Origin: an uncultured Litoreibacter sp.
GTDB taxonomy: Bacteria; Pseudomonadota; Alphaproteobacteria; Rhodobacterales; Rhodobacteraceae
Length of the DNA stretch: 64,000 bases
Direction of reading: 5' to 3'
NCBI GenBank assembly: GCA_947493265.1
Contig: CANLQL010000003.1
Span: 688,485-752,484 of the forward strand
The position numbers and the translations under genes are program-made. A model generated the notes under the pieces. That model worked only from the letters and a program-made list of their open reading frames with translations. It had not been told where the DNA came from and did no database searches. Every line of letters starts with the position of its first letter. Within the stretch, counting starts at the first letter, position 1. Below are positions 19,587 to 27,265 of the stretch, piece by piece.

Positions 19587-19600
19587 TGCGGAATTCCGCA
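19587..19600. promoter_or_regulatory. 14-bp perfect palindrome upstream of TAXI operon
   Basis: TGCGGAATTCCGCA is a perfect palindrome placed about 105 nt upstream of the binding-protein ATG and 9 nt beyond the regulator stop. Further downstream on the minus strand lies a weak sigma-70 pair, TTGATC-N16-TAGATT. The position suits an upstream activating site for the adjacent response regulator. That assignment is inference from position and symmetry. Confidence 0.5.
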
Positions 19601-19609
19601 AGCAACGCG

Positions 19610-20947
19610 TCAGTCCAGCAATTGCTGCTTGTCGAGGCCCAGCTTGACGATCTTCTCGTTCAGGGTCCTGCGCCCGATCCCCAACGCTTCTGCGACCGCG
19701 TCCATACGCCCTTGATGGGACTTTATCGCTTGCGCAATGAGGCTGCTTTCAAACCGGGCGACCGCGTCACGCAATGTGCCGGGCACATCCTCAGACAGGT
19801 CTTCCGTTGCCAGTGCTTGTGCCACGGATCCCCCGCCCCGACGCGCGGCCAATGTCCGGCGTTCAGCTACATGGCGCAATTCGCGCACATTGCCGGGCCA
19901 TCCATGGGACAGAAGCGCCGACATATCTTCCGCCGTCAATTCGGGCGGCGTGATCTCGTAGGTTTCCGCCATCGATTGCAGGAAGTACTCAAAAAGCAGG
20001 ATGATGTCGTCGCCGCGTTCACTTAACGGTGGCAGCGCCAGAGGAAATGTATTGAGCCGGAACAGCAGGTCTGCACGGAATTTTCCTTCATCTACAAGCG
20101 CTTGCAAATCTTCATTAGTCGCGGCCACAACGCGGACATCGGTGGTGACATCTTCGTCTGCACCAAGCGGCAAGACCTCCCCGGTTTCGAGTGCGCGCAG
20201 CAATTTGGCTTGGGAGGCTTCCGGGCACGCCCCGATTTCATCCAGAAACAACGTCCCGCCATCGGCGCGTCGGAAATAGCCGAGATTGGCGTGCGCAGTG
20301 CCGAAAATCTGTTCTTCAAAGGTCCCTGGTTCCAGCGTCGCGCAATTGACCGAAACAAACCGCCCGTCATGTCGTGGACCAAGGCGGTGCAACGCCCGTG
20401 CGACCAGCTCCTTACCCGTGCCGGTTGCACCTGAAATCAGGACGGACCCGTCCGAGTGGCCAAGATCAAGCACTTGGTCGCGTAGACCTGCGATCAGGGG
20501 ATCATTGCCCAAAAGCACACGGTCGAGGCCGGAGAGCGTCAGCAACTCGTCGCGCATCCTGCGGGCCTTGTCGGCAAGCCTGTGCGCCTCTGCCGCGTGT
20601 TTAAGAATGGTTAACAAGCGGCGCGGCTCAAACGGCTTTTCCAAGAACGAATACGCGCCGCGCTGGATCGCATCTACGGCCATCGGGATGTCTCCATGGG
20701 CAGAGATCAGTACAAGTGGTGGCGCGTCCGGCCCCTGCATCCGCGCCAACAGGTCTAGACCGGATAGCCCCGGCATCCGCATGTCTGACAACACGACATC
20801 AGGTGTAAGCCCGTCCAGCCGTCGCAAAGCGGTTTCCGCATCCGCAAAACTGGTGATGTCCCATCCGGCTTTCCCCAGAAGATGCGACAGAGAGTTCCGC
20901 ATTTCCTTGTCATCATCGATGATGAAGGCAGAGAAGTTATGCGCCAT
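19610..20947 (-). CDS. DctD-type response regulator without GAFTGA motif
   Basis: A 445-residue NtrC-family regulator: receiver domain (1-120; phosphoacceptor D55 in LSDMRMPG), AAA+ domain (about 140-370; Walker A GATGTGKE at 173-180, Walker B GTLFLDEIG at 231-239) and a C-terminal Fis-type helix-turn-helix ending IGRRTLNEKIVKLGL. The L1 loop, normally GAFTGA near residues 216-224, reads GTAHANLGYF, so contact with sigma-54 is probably lost. Relatives with the same loss (Rhodobacter capsulatus NtrC) act with sigma-70. The start at MAHN has GAGG 6 nt ahead and overlaps the kinase gene by 11 nt. Probable target: the TAXI operon. Confidence 0.88.
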   Translation of the reverse strand: MAHNFSAFIIDDDKEMRNSLSHLLGKAGWDITSFADAETALRRLDGLTPDVVLSDMRMPGLSGLDLLARMQGPDAPPLVLISAHGDIPMAVDAIQRGAYSFLEKPFEPRRLLTILKHAAEAHRLADKARRMRDELLTLSGLDRVLLGNDPLIAGLRDQVLDLGHSDGSVLISGATGTGKELVARALHRLGPRHDGRFVSVNCATLEPGTFEEQIFGTAHANLGYFRRADGGTLFLDEIGACPEASQAKLLRALETGEVLPLGADEDVTTDVRVVAATNEDLQALVDEGKFRADLLFRLNTFPLALPPLSERGDDIILLFEYFLQSMAETYEITPPELTAEDMSALLSHGWPGNVRELRHVAERRTLAARRGGGSVAQALATEDLSEDVPGTLRDAVARFESSLIAQAIKSHQGRMDAVAEALGIGRRTLNEKIVKLGLDKQQLLD

Positions 20948-22694
20948 TGGCATCCTCGCTGAGTGGCAAAGTGATCGTGAAAACAGCCCCACCTTGGGGA
21001 GCGTTTTCGGCTTTGATCCGTCCCCCGATCTCATCAATGATCTGCGTAGAAATCGCAAGGCCAAGCCCCATCCCGCGACCCGAAGGTTTGGTGGTAAAAA
21101 ATGGCTCTTGTAGGTCTGCAATTTCCAGCGCGCCGATGCCGGGGCCGTTATCTGTCACGATTAAATTGGCGGTGCCTTCTTTGCGCAACAATTGCAGAGT
21201 GACCTTCCCGTCTGTTTTATCCTCCACCGCATCAATGCCATTGCGCAAAAGGTTGATGACCACCTGTTCGAACTTTGCCTGACTGCCTGAAACCTTCAGG
21301 CCCTCTTTCAGGTCGGTTGCGATTTCCACCCCCAAGGTTTGGGCGTCATGGCGGACAAGCTCAATCGCTGCAGAAATTGCATCTGACAGGACGAAATTCC
21401 GGGTTTCTTCAGGGCTTTGTCGGCCAAACGCGCGCAGTTGGTCGACGATGCGTTGCATCCGGTTGACCAGCCCGGTCATTTGCGGTGCCAATTGGCCGGG
21501 CAGCTTGTCTTCCGCAATTTCTTCGGCGGCAAGATAATTGCGCATCGCCGAAATCGGCTGGCCCAATTCGTGGGTAATCGATGCGGACAGCTTGCCCAAT
21601 GTGGCAAGCCGGTCTTTGCGCGCAAGTTCATCCTGAGCTTCGCGCAACCGGATTTCTGCCGCGCGGCGTTCGTCAATTTCCAGGACGAGGCGCGTACGGT
21701 CGGCATTTGACAGCGAAAGCGCCCGTTTGAGCTGCGCAGAGCGGAGCACAGTCAGCGCAATGCCCAGCGCCAACACCCCGGCAAGCGCAAGCGCCACAAA
21801 CAACATCGCGCGTGTGCGGATGTCTTGCAGGTCCGACAGAAGATGAAGCGTCCAATCCTCAGATGTGATCTGTGCGGTCGTCCATAGATAGCTGGTTCCA
21901 TTTAGGCGGGCACGGGTTTCCCCGGTGGTTTGCCAATCCAGCAGCGATAATTCGCGGTCACCGAACTTCTTCTGCTCCTCCATGTCTCGCAGGGTTGCGG
22001 GCTCCAGCGGTTCGGTCAGCCGGAACACCAGATTTTCCTGAGAGCTTGCGAGCACAACACCTTGTGGGTCGGTGACAAAGATTAGCTCCCCACTGTCCGC
22101 CCAAGTTTTGCTGAGGTCAGCGAGGCTGATTTTAACGACAACCGCGCCGTGGATTTTTCCACTCGCATCACGAACGGGTTCTGCCATGAAGTAGCCGGGC
22201 CTGCCTGTCGTCACCCCGACCGCGTAGAACCGCCCGGTTCTTCCTGCGATCGCATCCTGAAAGTAAGGGCGGAATGTATAGAATTGTCCAACCAGACTGT
22301 CGCTGCTTTGATAATTCGAGGACGCGACGGTCTTGCCCGCGATATCCATCACAAAAATGAACTCGGCAGCTGAACGTTCCGCGATAGCGTCGAGGACGGG
22401 ATTTAGCTTTTCCGCCTGACCATTGATCAACACGTCCAACGCGACAGCGTCGATGCTGACCACATATGGCAGATGTTCCAACCGCCCAAGCGCATCATCG
22501 ATGGTTTGAGCGAAAAACTGTGCCCGGTTTGGCGTATCACGGGATTCCGACTGCAAAAACAGAGTGTTGAGGCCAAAATACAGGGCCGCCGAAAGCAATG
22601 CCGCTGCCAATGCAAGGCCCGCCCAACGCCGCGAATAGGCCCCGCGCGGGGCCACTGGTGTTGTATCCGTGTTTTGATCGATTGCGTGCGACAT
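20937..22694 (-). CDS. DctB-type sensor histidine kinase
   Basis: A 585-residue inner-membrane kinase. A first membrane helix (about 25-46) and a second (about 296-318) enclose a ~250-residue periplasmic double-Cache-like sensor with YVVSIDAVALDVL and GRFYAVGVTTGRPGYF segments, as in DctB C4-dicarboxylate sensors. A linker coiled coil leads to the phosphoacceptor H375 in SITHELGQP and the ATPase boxes (NLLRNGIDAVED, DNGPGIG, GMGLGLAIS). It is translationally coupled to the DctD-type regulator and next to the TAXI transporter, so it probably senses that transporter's substrate. Confidence 0.9.
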   Translation of the reverse strand: MSHAIDQNTDTTPVAPRGAYSRRWAGLALAAALLSAALYFGLNTLFLQSESRDTPNRAQFFAQTIDDALGRLEHLPYVVSIDAVALDVLINGQAEKLNPVLDAIAERSAAEFIFVMDIAGKTVASSNYQSSDSLVGQFYTFRPYFQDAIAGRTGRFYAVGVTTGRPGYFMAEPVRDASGKIHGAVVVKISLADLSKTWADSGELIFVTDPQGVVLASSQENLVFRLTEPLEPATLRDMEEQKKFGDRELSLLDWQTTGETRARLNGTSYLWTTAQITSEDWTLHLLSDLQDIRTRAMLFVALALAGVLALGIALTVLRSAQLKRALSLSNADRTRLVLEIDERRAAEIRLREAQDELARKDRLATLGKLSASITHELGQPISAMRNYLAAEEIAEDKLPGQLAPQMTGLVNRMQRIVDQLRAFGRQSPEETRNFVLSDAISAAIELVRHDAQTLGVEIATDLKEGLKVSGSQAKFEQVVINLLRNGIDAVEDKTDGKVTLQLLRKEGTANLIVTDNGPGIGALEIADLQEPFFTTKPSGRGMGLGLAISTQIIDEIGGRIKAENAPQGGAVFTITLPLSEDANGA

Positions 22695-22777
22695 CCCGCC
22701 TTATTACGCGGAATGGCGCGAATGCCAAATGCAAGGGAATGATCTTCGGGGCCATATCCCGGTCGGTGGCACAAGGC

Positions 22778-22800
22778 GAAGGGGCCACGACAGCCCCTTC
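22778..22800 (-). terminator. Stem-loop at end of puc operon
   Basis: An 8-bp perfect inverted repeat (GAAGGGGC / GCCCCTTC) with a 7-nt loop lies 9 nt beyond the stop codon of the last gene of the puc cluster. There is no clear T-run, so it may be a processed 3' end or a weak terminator. Confidence 0.5.
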
Positions 22801-22809
22801 TCAAACGTT

Positions 22810-23511
22810 CTAATTTCGGTCAGTTACCGTCGCCCAACCTAGCGAGCGGGACATCGGATGGTCGCCGCCGCGAATAACGGACAGGCGGCGTTTGCTGCGC
22901 GACAGTAGCGGCATTGGCCAGAAGACGCGCGACATATATCCGCCGCCACGCATTGCCGAGGATGACTTGCGGTTCTTCGACACAAGCTTCATCGGCCAGA
23001 AAGCTTTCGATGCATATCCGCCGCCCCGCCATGCGGAATCGCGGGATTTGCGTGCAGATAGCAAGGGCAGCCCCAAAGACTTCGAAACCGGATCGCCGTG
23101 GCCTTCGCCTGCTGCACTTGCCAAGGTCAGGAACCGCGGATGTCCCTTCAGGATGCTTGGTGCATGGTCAGGCCCGTCAGCCTCAAAATATTCGTTTGTG
23201 ATCTTGGGCACACTGATGGTCGCGTCCTTGGCCATCATTTCGCGGGCAATTTTGGCCGCGCCAAGTGGCTTGTAGGTCGTCCGAGCAACCAAAACAGCGT
23301 TGCCAGAGGCGATCTTGTCCGCATAGGCCGTCAATGCGCTGGAATGCACTTTTGCGCTTTTGAGACGCTCTTTAAGGTCAGATTTGCTTTCGCCGCTTTC
23401 GGCCGCGACAACCTGCAAGGCACGTCTTGGGATGCGTTCCCGCCACAAGCGGTCCGCTGCCGCATTGGCAGATTTCTCATCAGCATATAGCCGTGTGATA
23501 ATCGTCGTCAT
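22810..23511 (-). CDS. puc-operon protein of unknown function with C-terminal RGGGY/FWPM repeats
   Basis: A 233-residue protein. The N-terminal ~110 residues (ITRLYADEKSANAAADRLW..., VAARTTYKPLGAAKIA-like) resemble the fold of general-stress YflT-type domains, but only loosely. The C-terminal 75 residues contain imperfect ~25-residue repeats starting at about 161, 187 and 214, with the pattern (W/M)RGGGY-x-S-x2-FWPM-x-L-x-S followed by basic residues. No signal peptide or membrane helix is seen. Its ATG overlaps the pucC stop by 4 nt, so it is cotranslated with the antenna genes and probably serves antenna assembly or stability; function unknown. Confidence 0.75.
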   Translation of the reverse strand: MTTIITRLYADEKSANAAADRLWRERIPRRALQVVAAESGESKSDLKERLKSAKVHSSALTAYADKIASGNAVLVARTTYKPLGAAKIAREMMAKDATISVPKITNEYFEADGPDHAPSILKGHPRFLTLASAAGEGHGDPVSKSLGLPLLSARKSRDSAWRGGGYASKAFWPMKLVSKNRKSSSAMRGGGYMSRVFWPMPLLSRSKRRLSVIRGGDHPMSRSLGWATVTDRN

Positions 23512-24968
23512 GATACCTCCACAGGATTTATTTTTGGAATGTCGTCGGGGTTCGGTGTCCGTTGGGCTGCCTTGCGCAAGGACAGGCCTTGGCTGGCCTT
23601 ACTCAAAGAGAATATCGCCGCGATTGCGAGCATGAGGAAAAAAATCTCGATCATGAACACAACATTGTAGGGCGCATGGGCGGTTTGTCCAACTTCACTG
23701 GGCATCGCTAAGATCACATCGCGGACGATACCCGCCAACGCCACGCCAAGTCCGGCAGCGGTTGCTTGAACCGCACCCCAGGCACCCAATGCCAATCCGA
23801 TACCGTCACGCCGTGCTGCGCGCATCGTCGCCGTCAACGTTGCATGACCAAAAAGTCCTGCACCCAAGCCAGTCGCCAAGGTTCCTGCCAAAAACATGAC
23901 AGCGCCGCCACCAAGTGAAGACAGAATAATCGCGCCAAAACCGGGAATACCGATACCTGCACCAAGAAGTGCCATCGACATAGGCGCCCCACCCTGCCCC
24001 AAGACACGGCTGGCAATGCCAAAGCCGATCAGCGTCCCGGTGGCCAACAAGGCCGTCAGTTTCGTGGTTTCCGCAACGGAGAAGCCCAGCGCCTGACCGC
24101 CGTAAGGCTCCAGCAAAACGTCGGCCATCCCGAACCCGAAAGTTCCCAGACCGATCACAATCAGCAGTTGCATCATACCGGGGTTATCCAGCAAATGGCG
24201 CATCGCATCGCGGAATTTAACAGGTTTGGCTTGCTCCATCTGGCGGGCGCGCACGCGATCTCTGGCCTCTTGCTTCCAAAGCGCAAACAGATTTAGCGCA
24301 ACCGTGGCGACAGCTGACCCTTGGATTACCTGGACCAACCGTCCCGGTGAGTAGTTTTCCAATAAAGCACCATATACCAATGCGCTAACGACCATCCCAA
24401 GCAATAGCATGACGTACATCAGGCCCACGACTTTTGGCTGATCTTCTTCTTCGACAAGGTCTGTTGCCAAGGCCAACCCAACGGTTTGCACCATGTGGAC
24501 ACCGGCACCGACTAGCAAGAACGCTACTGCTGCAGAGCTGTAGCCGACCCATTTCGGTCCATCAGCAGCTTCGCCAAATCCAGACAGTGCCAAAAGCGCG
24601 AAGGGCATAATCGCAAAGCCGCCAAACTGATAGAGCGTGCCCTTCCAAATGTATGGGACCCGCCGCAGTCCAAGGGCGGAGACATGCACGTCGGATTTGA
24701 AGCCAATGAGGGTGCGAAGCGGCGCAAAAATCAGTGGCAGGGCCAGCATGATCGCGACAAGGCTTGCAGGGACGTTCAGCTCGACGATCATCACGCGGTT
24801 GAGCGTGCCAACCAACAGCACCAGCGCCATGCCCACCGTCACCTGAAACAGCGACAGCCGCAGCAGGCGCTTCAGCGGGACGTCTTTCGTCGCGACGTCT
24901 GCGAAGGGAAGATATTTCGGCGCAAGCGCGGCGAGCTTCCCCAAAGCAAAACTTCGATAGCTGGGCAT
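23508..24968 (-). CDS. pucC: PucC-type light-harvesting assembly transporter
   Basis: A 486-residue, 12-helix major-facilitator protein of the bacteriochlorophyll delivery (BCH/PucC) family. Characteristic segments are RLLRLSLFQVTVGMALVLLVGTLNRVM at about 34-60 and SDVHVSALGLRRVPYIWKG at about 91-109. PucC is required for LH2 assembly and level in the photosynthetic membrane. It lies directly downstream of pucBA, separated by a hairpin, and overlaps the following unknown gene. A LhaA/Bch2 homologue would be similar, but the operon position favours PucC. Confidence 0.93.
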   Translation of the reverse strand: MPSYRSFALGKLAALAPKYLPFADVATKDVPLKRLLRLSLFQVTVGMALVLLVGTLNRVMIVELNVPASLVAIMLALPLIFAPLRTLIGFKSDVHVSALGLRRVPYIWKGTLYQFGGFAIMPFALLALSGFGEAADGPKWVGYSSAAVAFLLVGAGVHMVQTVGLALATDLVEEEDQPKVVGLMYVMLLLGMVVSALVYGALLENYSPGRLVQVIQGSAVATVALNLFALWKQEARDRVRARQMEQAKPVKFRDAMRHLLDNPGMMQLLIVIGLGTFGFGMADVLLEPYGGQALGFSVAETTKLTALLATGTLIGFGIASRVLGQGGAPMSMALLGAGIGIPGFGAIILSSLGGGAVMFLAGTLATGLGAGLFGHATLTATMRAARRDGIGLALGAWGAVQATAAGLGVALAGIVRDVILAMPSEVGQTAHAPYNVVFMIEIFFLMLAIAAIFSLSKASQGLSLRKAAQRTPNPDDIPKINPVEVS

Positions 24969-25037
24969 TATGATTGCCGATCTGACTTGGACAATTGGCG
25001 CAGGTATCCCGCGGCCACCAGTCCAGAAATACTTATT

Positions 25038-25066
25038 GAGCCCGGTGGTTTTTCACCTCCGGGCTC
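25038..25066 (-). terminator. Hairpin between pucA and pucC
   Basis: Six bases after the pucA stop, GAGCCCGG and its complement CCGGGCTC form the base of a stem that extends through GGTG/CCAC with a small bulge and an A-rich loop. There is no T-run. As in other puc operons, such a hairpin is expected to protect the abundant pucBA message while limiting pucC. Confidence 0.75.
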
Positions 25067-25071
25067 AAAGT

Positions 25072-25395
25072 CTAGTGTGTCTGCGATGTCGGCGGCAGCA
25101 AGATCGCTTTCACCTGTGTTCCATCTGCGTTGACAATCGTCACCTCCATACTGCCATCGCTTGATGGGAGTACGTAAGATGCTTTTGCAGCTTCCAACTC
25201 ACCCTCAGGATCAGCAATCACTGCTGAAACCTGATCGCCTGATCCCAATGGAACGCCAGACAAGAAGTCTGAAACCCATGAGGTATTGCTGAGTACAGCA
25301 ACGTGAACAGCGAAAGAGCCCACGGCGACGGCCCCGAGAAATACGGGAACCCCCACAGAAGGATTAACCACAAGCCACATTTTAGCGTTGTTCAT
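25072..25395 (-). CDS. pucA: LH2 antenna alpha polypeptide, long C-terminal form, F44/L45 type
   Basis: The first ~50 residues are a standard LH2 alpha chain: MNNAKMWLVVNPSVGVPVFL, one membrane helix, the bacteriochlorophyll ligand H31 and W40. Instead of the aromatic pair at 44-45 that stabilises B850, this chain has F44 and L45, the pair found in B800-820 (LH3) antenna, so absorption should be blue-shifted. After residue ~50 there is an acidic, Gly/Ser-rich 55-residue extension ending HPP-free TSQTH, whereas typical alpha chains are 50-60 residues long. Ribosome site GGGGGA precedes the ATG. It is the second gene of the operon, 12 nt after pucB. Confidence 0.93.
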   Translation of the reverse strand: MNNAKMWLVVNPSVGVPVFLGAVAVGSFAVHVAVLSNTSWVSDFLSGVPLGSGDQVSAVIADPEGELEAAKASYVLPSSDGSMEVTIVNADGTQVKAILLPPTSQTH

Positions 25396-25407
25396 AGTCT
25401 GTCCCCC

Positions 25408-25563
25408 TTATCCGAGCCAAGGTGTCGTAAAGGCCACCAGAAGGTGTGCCAGAAGAGCAATTGCGCCAAAAACGCGTGTGCCATCAATTAGATAGCTATG
25501 CACTTCTTCGGCCTCTCTGAGTGTTAGACCTGTTGGCCACACTCTATTTTCGTCATCAGCCAT
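25408..25563 (-). CDS. pucB: LH2 antenna beta polypeptide
   Basis: A 51-residue LH2 beta chain: MADDENRVWPTGLTLREAEE, the conserved EVHSYLIDGTRVF segment, and the ligand histidine in ALLAHLLVAFTTPWLG at the C-terminal end. It forms the alpha/beta heterodimer that binds bacteriochlorophyll and carotenoid. I chose the inner ATG because GGAGG precedes it and it matches the family start; a longer frame adds 15 unrelated residues. First gene of pucB-pucA-pucC-unknown, downstream of PpsR-type sites. Confidence 0.96.
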   Translation of the reverse strand: MADDENRVWPTGLTLREAEEVHSYLIDGTRVFGAIALLAHLLVAFTTPWLG

Positions 25564-25685
25564 ATTCGTTAACCTCCGTCTGGAATATGCTGGAGAGCTT
25601 GCTGGCACAATTTAAAACACTCGCATGTGCCACCCTTCTCTCCGTGCCCTGGTCGTCAAGAAAGCAAGTGTCGTGTGAGACATGT

Positions 25686-25729
25686 TGTCACACTTAGTAG
25701 ACAGTATCAAGTGTAAGGCTAGCTTGTCA
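25686..25729. promoter_or_regulatory. Tandem PpsR/CrtJ-type operators upstream of pucB
   Basis: TGTCACACTTAGTAGACA (25686-25703) fits TGT-N12-ACA exactly. Eight bases later TGTAAGGCTAGCTTGTCA (25712-25729) fits except for one base in the second half-site. Paired sites about 8 bp apart are the known arrangement for cooperative PpsR/CrtJ repression of photosynthesis genes under oxygen. They end about 120 bp upstream of the pucB ATG. A further symmetric sequence, TGTGA-N9-TCACA, lies at 25674-25692. Confidence 0.7.
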
Positions 25730-25814
25730 CTTTCGAATCAGCTCTGCTTTTGCGGCCGATTCGGCGTAGTTTTCCTCCGCTTCTGATCCAGATCGGCACA
25801 ACATGTTGAAATAG

Positions 25815-25993
25815 ATGCTTATTTTTTCAGCAACTGCTTTGTGCTTTGACATCAAGTTGCGGCTCTCGCTTGTCTCTCAAAAGCGACACATGGGTCTGGC
25901 AACTCGTGGCCCAGTGCGAAATCATCCCGAATCCAAAGGTTTTCCCGCGCGTAAATGCTGATTTTTTCGGCAAGCGGCTCTGTGTTCTCTGAC
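25815..25993. repeat. Imperfect direct repeat in the puc/fbpA intergenic region
   Basis: Two segments, 25815-25850 and 25955-25993, share ATGCT-x-ATTTTTTC-x-GCAA, then GCT-TGTG and end in TGAC, with substitutions and a 3-nt length difference. The 540-bp gap between pucB and the iron-binding-protein gene otherwise holds the PpsR sites and an iron box and no convincing ORF. The repeat may be a duplicated regulatory element; its function is unknown. Confidence 0.55.
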
Positions 25994-26008
25994 CCGAGCA
26001 AATTAAAT

Positions 26009-26023
26009 TGACTATTTTTATCA
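26009..26023. promoter_or_regulatory. Iron-responsive operator (TGA-N9-TCA)
   Basis: TGACTATTTTTATCA matches the TGA-N9-TCA iron-rhodo box recognised by RirA/IscR-type regulators in Rhizobiales and Rhodobacterales. It overlaps a TTGACT that could be a -35 element, 80 bp ahead of the ferric-iron binding protein gene. Repression under iron sufficiency is therefore predicted. Confidence 0.6.
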
Positions 26024-26104
26024 AGTTTACTTGCGGTTCAATCGCAAAGCGAGTATCCGACTAAAACAGTAAGATTAATTCAACCATCAAAATCGGACCT
26101 CACA

Positions 26105-27133
26105 ATGACCGTCAAAACCAAATCAAACCTGTGCCTCGCTGCGGCAATTGCCATTGTCGCCTCCCCCATTGCGGCTTTCGCCGAAGGGGAGCTTAACCTT
26201 TATTCCTCCCGCCATTACGACACTGACGAACGGCTCTATTCCGACTTCACCGAATTGACGGGCATCACGATTAACCGGATTGAAGGCAAAGCAGACGAGT
26301 TGGTCACGCGGATGCAAGCCGAAGGTGTGAACTCCCCCGCTGATGTCTTGCTGACGGTTGATACGTCCCGGCTGGAACGCGCCAAAGATGCCGGCGTTCT
26401 GCAATCCATCGACAGTGCTGTCCTTGAAGAGCGTATCCCCGCCAATTTGCAAGACAGTGACAACCAGTGGTTCGGCTTTTCCCAGCGCGCACGGATCATC
26501 TTTTATGACAAAGCCGATGTGAGCGAACCACCGATGGATTACGTGTCCCTCGCAGATCCAAAATATAAGGGCATGGTGTGTCACAGATCGTCTACCAATG
26601 TTTATGGCCAGACGCTCTTGTCTGCCGTGATTGAAAACCACGGTGAAGAGGCCGCAAAAGGCTGGGCGCAAGGTGTGGTCGAGAATTTCGCACGTGACCC
26701 ACAGGGCGGCGACACAGACCAGCTTCGCGCGATCATTTCCGGCGAATGCGATATCTCGGTGTCCAACACCTACTATTTCGCCCGCGCGCTGCGCAAAGAC
26801 GTGAGCGATCTGTCCGCAGAGATTGACAAGATCGGCTGGGTCTTCCCTGCGCAGGACGCAGAAGGCACACATATGAACCTGTCGGGTGGTGGCGTTGCGG
26901 CACATGCCCCAAACAAGGACAACGCGATCAAGTTCCTCGAATACCTGGCCTCTGATCAAGCGCAGCAGTATTTCTCGGCCGGCAATGACGAATTTCCCGC
27001 TGTTCCCGGCGTAGCGCTGTCTGAAAGTGTTGGCAAACTTGGTGAATTTAGGGCCGATGATGTGGACTTGAGTGCGGTTGCGAAGAACCTCGCGACAGCA
27101 CAGAAAATCTTTAACGAGGTTGGCTGGAAATAA
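26105..27133 (+). CDS. Periplasmic Fe(3+)-binding protein of an ABC importer
   Basis: A 342-residue FbpA/FutA-type solute-binding protein. Residues 1-26 form a signal peptide (LAAAIAIVASPIAAFA). The mature start ELNLYSSRHYDTDERLY and the paired tyrosines in SVSNTYYFARAL near residue 220 are the iron-ligand features of the family. No permease or ATPase gene lies beside it, so those partners must be encoded elsewhere. A TGA-N9-TCA iron box upstream and a rho-independent terminator downstream indicate a single-gene, iron-regulated unit. Confidence 0.93.
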   Translation: MTVKTKSNLCLAAAIAIVASPIAAFAEGELNLYSSRHYDTDERLYSDFTELTGITINRIEGKADELVTRMQAEGVNSPADVLLTVDTSRLERAKDAGVLQSIDSAVLEERIPANLQDSDNQWFGFSQRARIIFYDKADVSEPPMDYVSLADPKYKGMVCHRSSTNVYGQTLLSAVIENHGEEAAKGWAQGVVENFARDPQGGDTDQLRAIISGECDISVSNTYYFARALRKDVSDLSAEIDKIGWVFPAQDAEGTHMNLSGGGVAAHAPNKDNAIKFLEYLASDQAQQYFSAGNDEFPAVPGVALSESVGKLGEFRADDVDLSAVAKNLATAQKIFNEVGWK

Positions 27134-27156
27134 GCCACTCATCATGACCACTCACG

Positions 27157-27184
27157 AAGGGCGTAGCTTTGCTGCGCCCTTTTC
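27157..27184 (+). terminator. Rho-independent terminator of the iron-binding protein gene
   Basis: AAGGGCG and CGCCCTT pair around an inner AGC/GCT stem with a TTT loop and one mismatch, followed by TTTT. It lies 24 nt after the stop codon. Confidence 0.85.
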
Positions 27185-27265
27185 GTTTGCCTGCAATAGC
27201 GATTGAAACCTTGCGGGTTCGCCTGCAAGATCACCGGGTCCACCCACTGCCTAAGGATTACAGAC

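Noticed and set aside
19605-19630. Possible sigma-54 promoter (GG ... GC) near the regulator stop
   Set aside because: GG and GC elements are 11 nt apart instead of 10, the CAC is missing, and the sequence is within the coding end of the regulator gene.
25674-25692. CRP-like site TGTGA ... TCACA upstream of pucB
   Set aside because: The half-sites are 9 bp apart rather than 6, and the position fits a degenerate PpsR-type dyad better.
26123-27151. 342-codon frame antisense to the iron-binding protein gene
   Set aside because: Same length as the real gene, but no signal, motif or ribosome site; the plus-strand protein is unmistakable.
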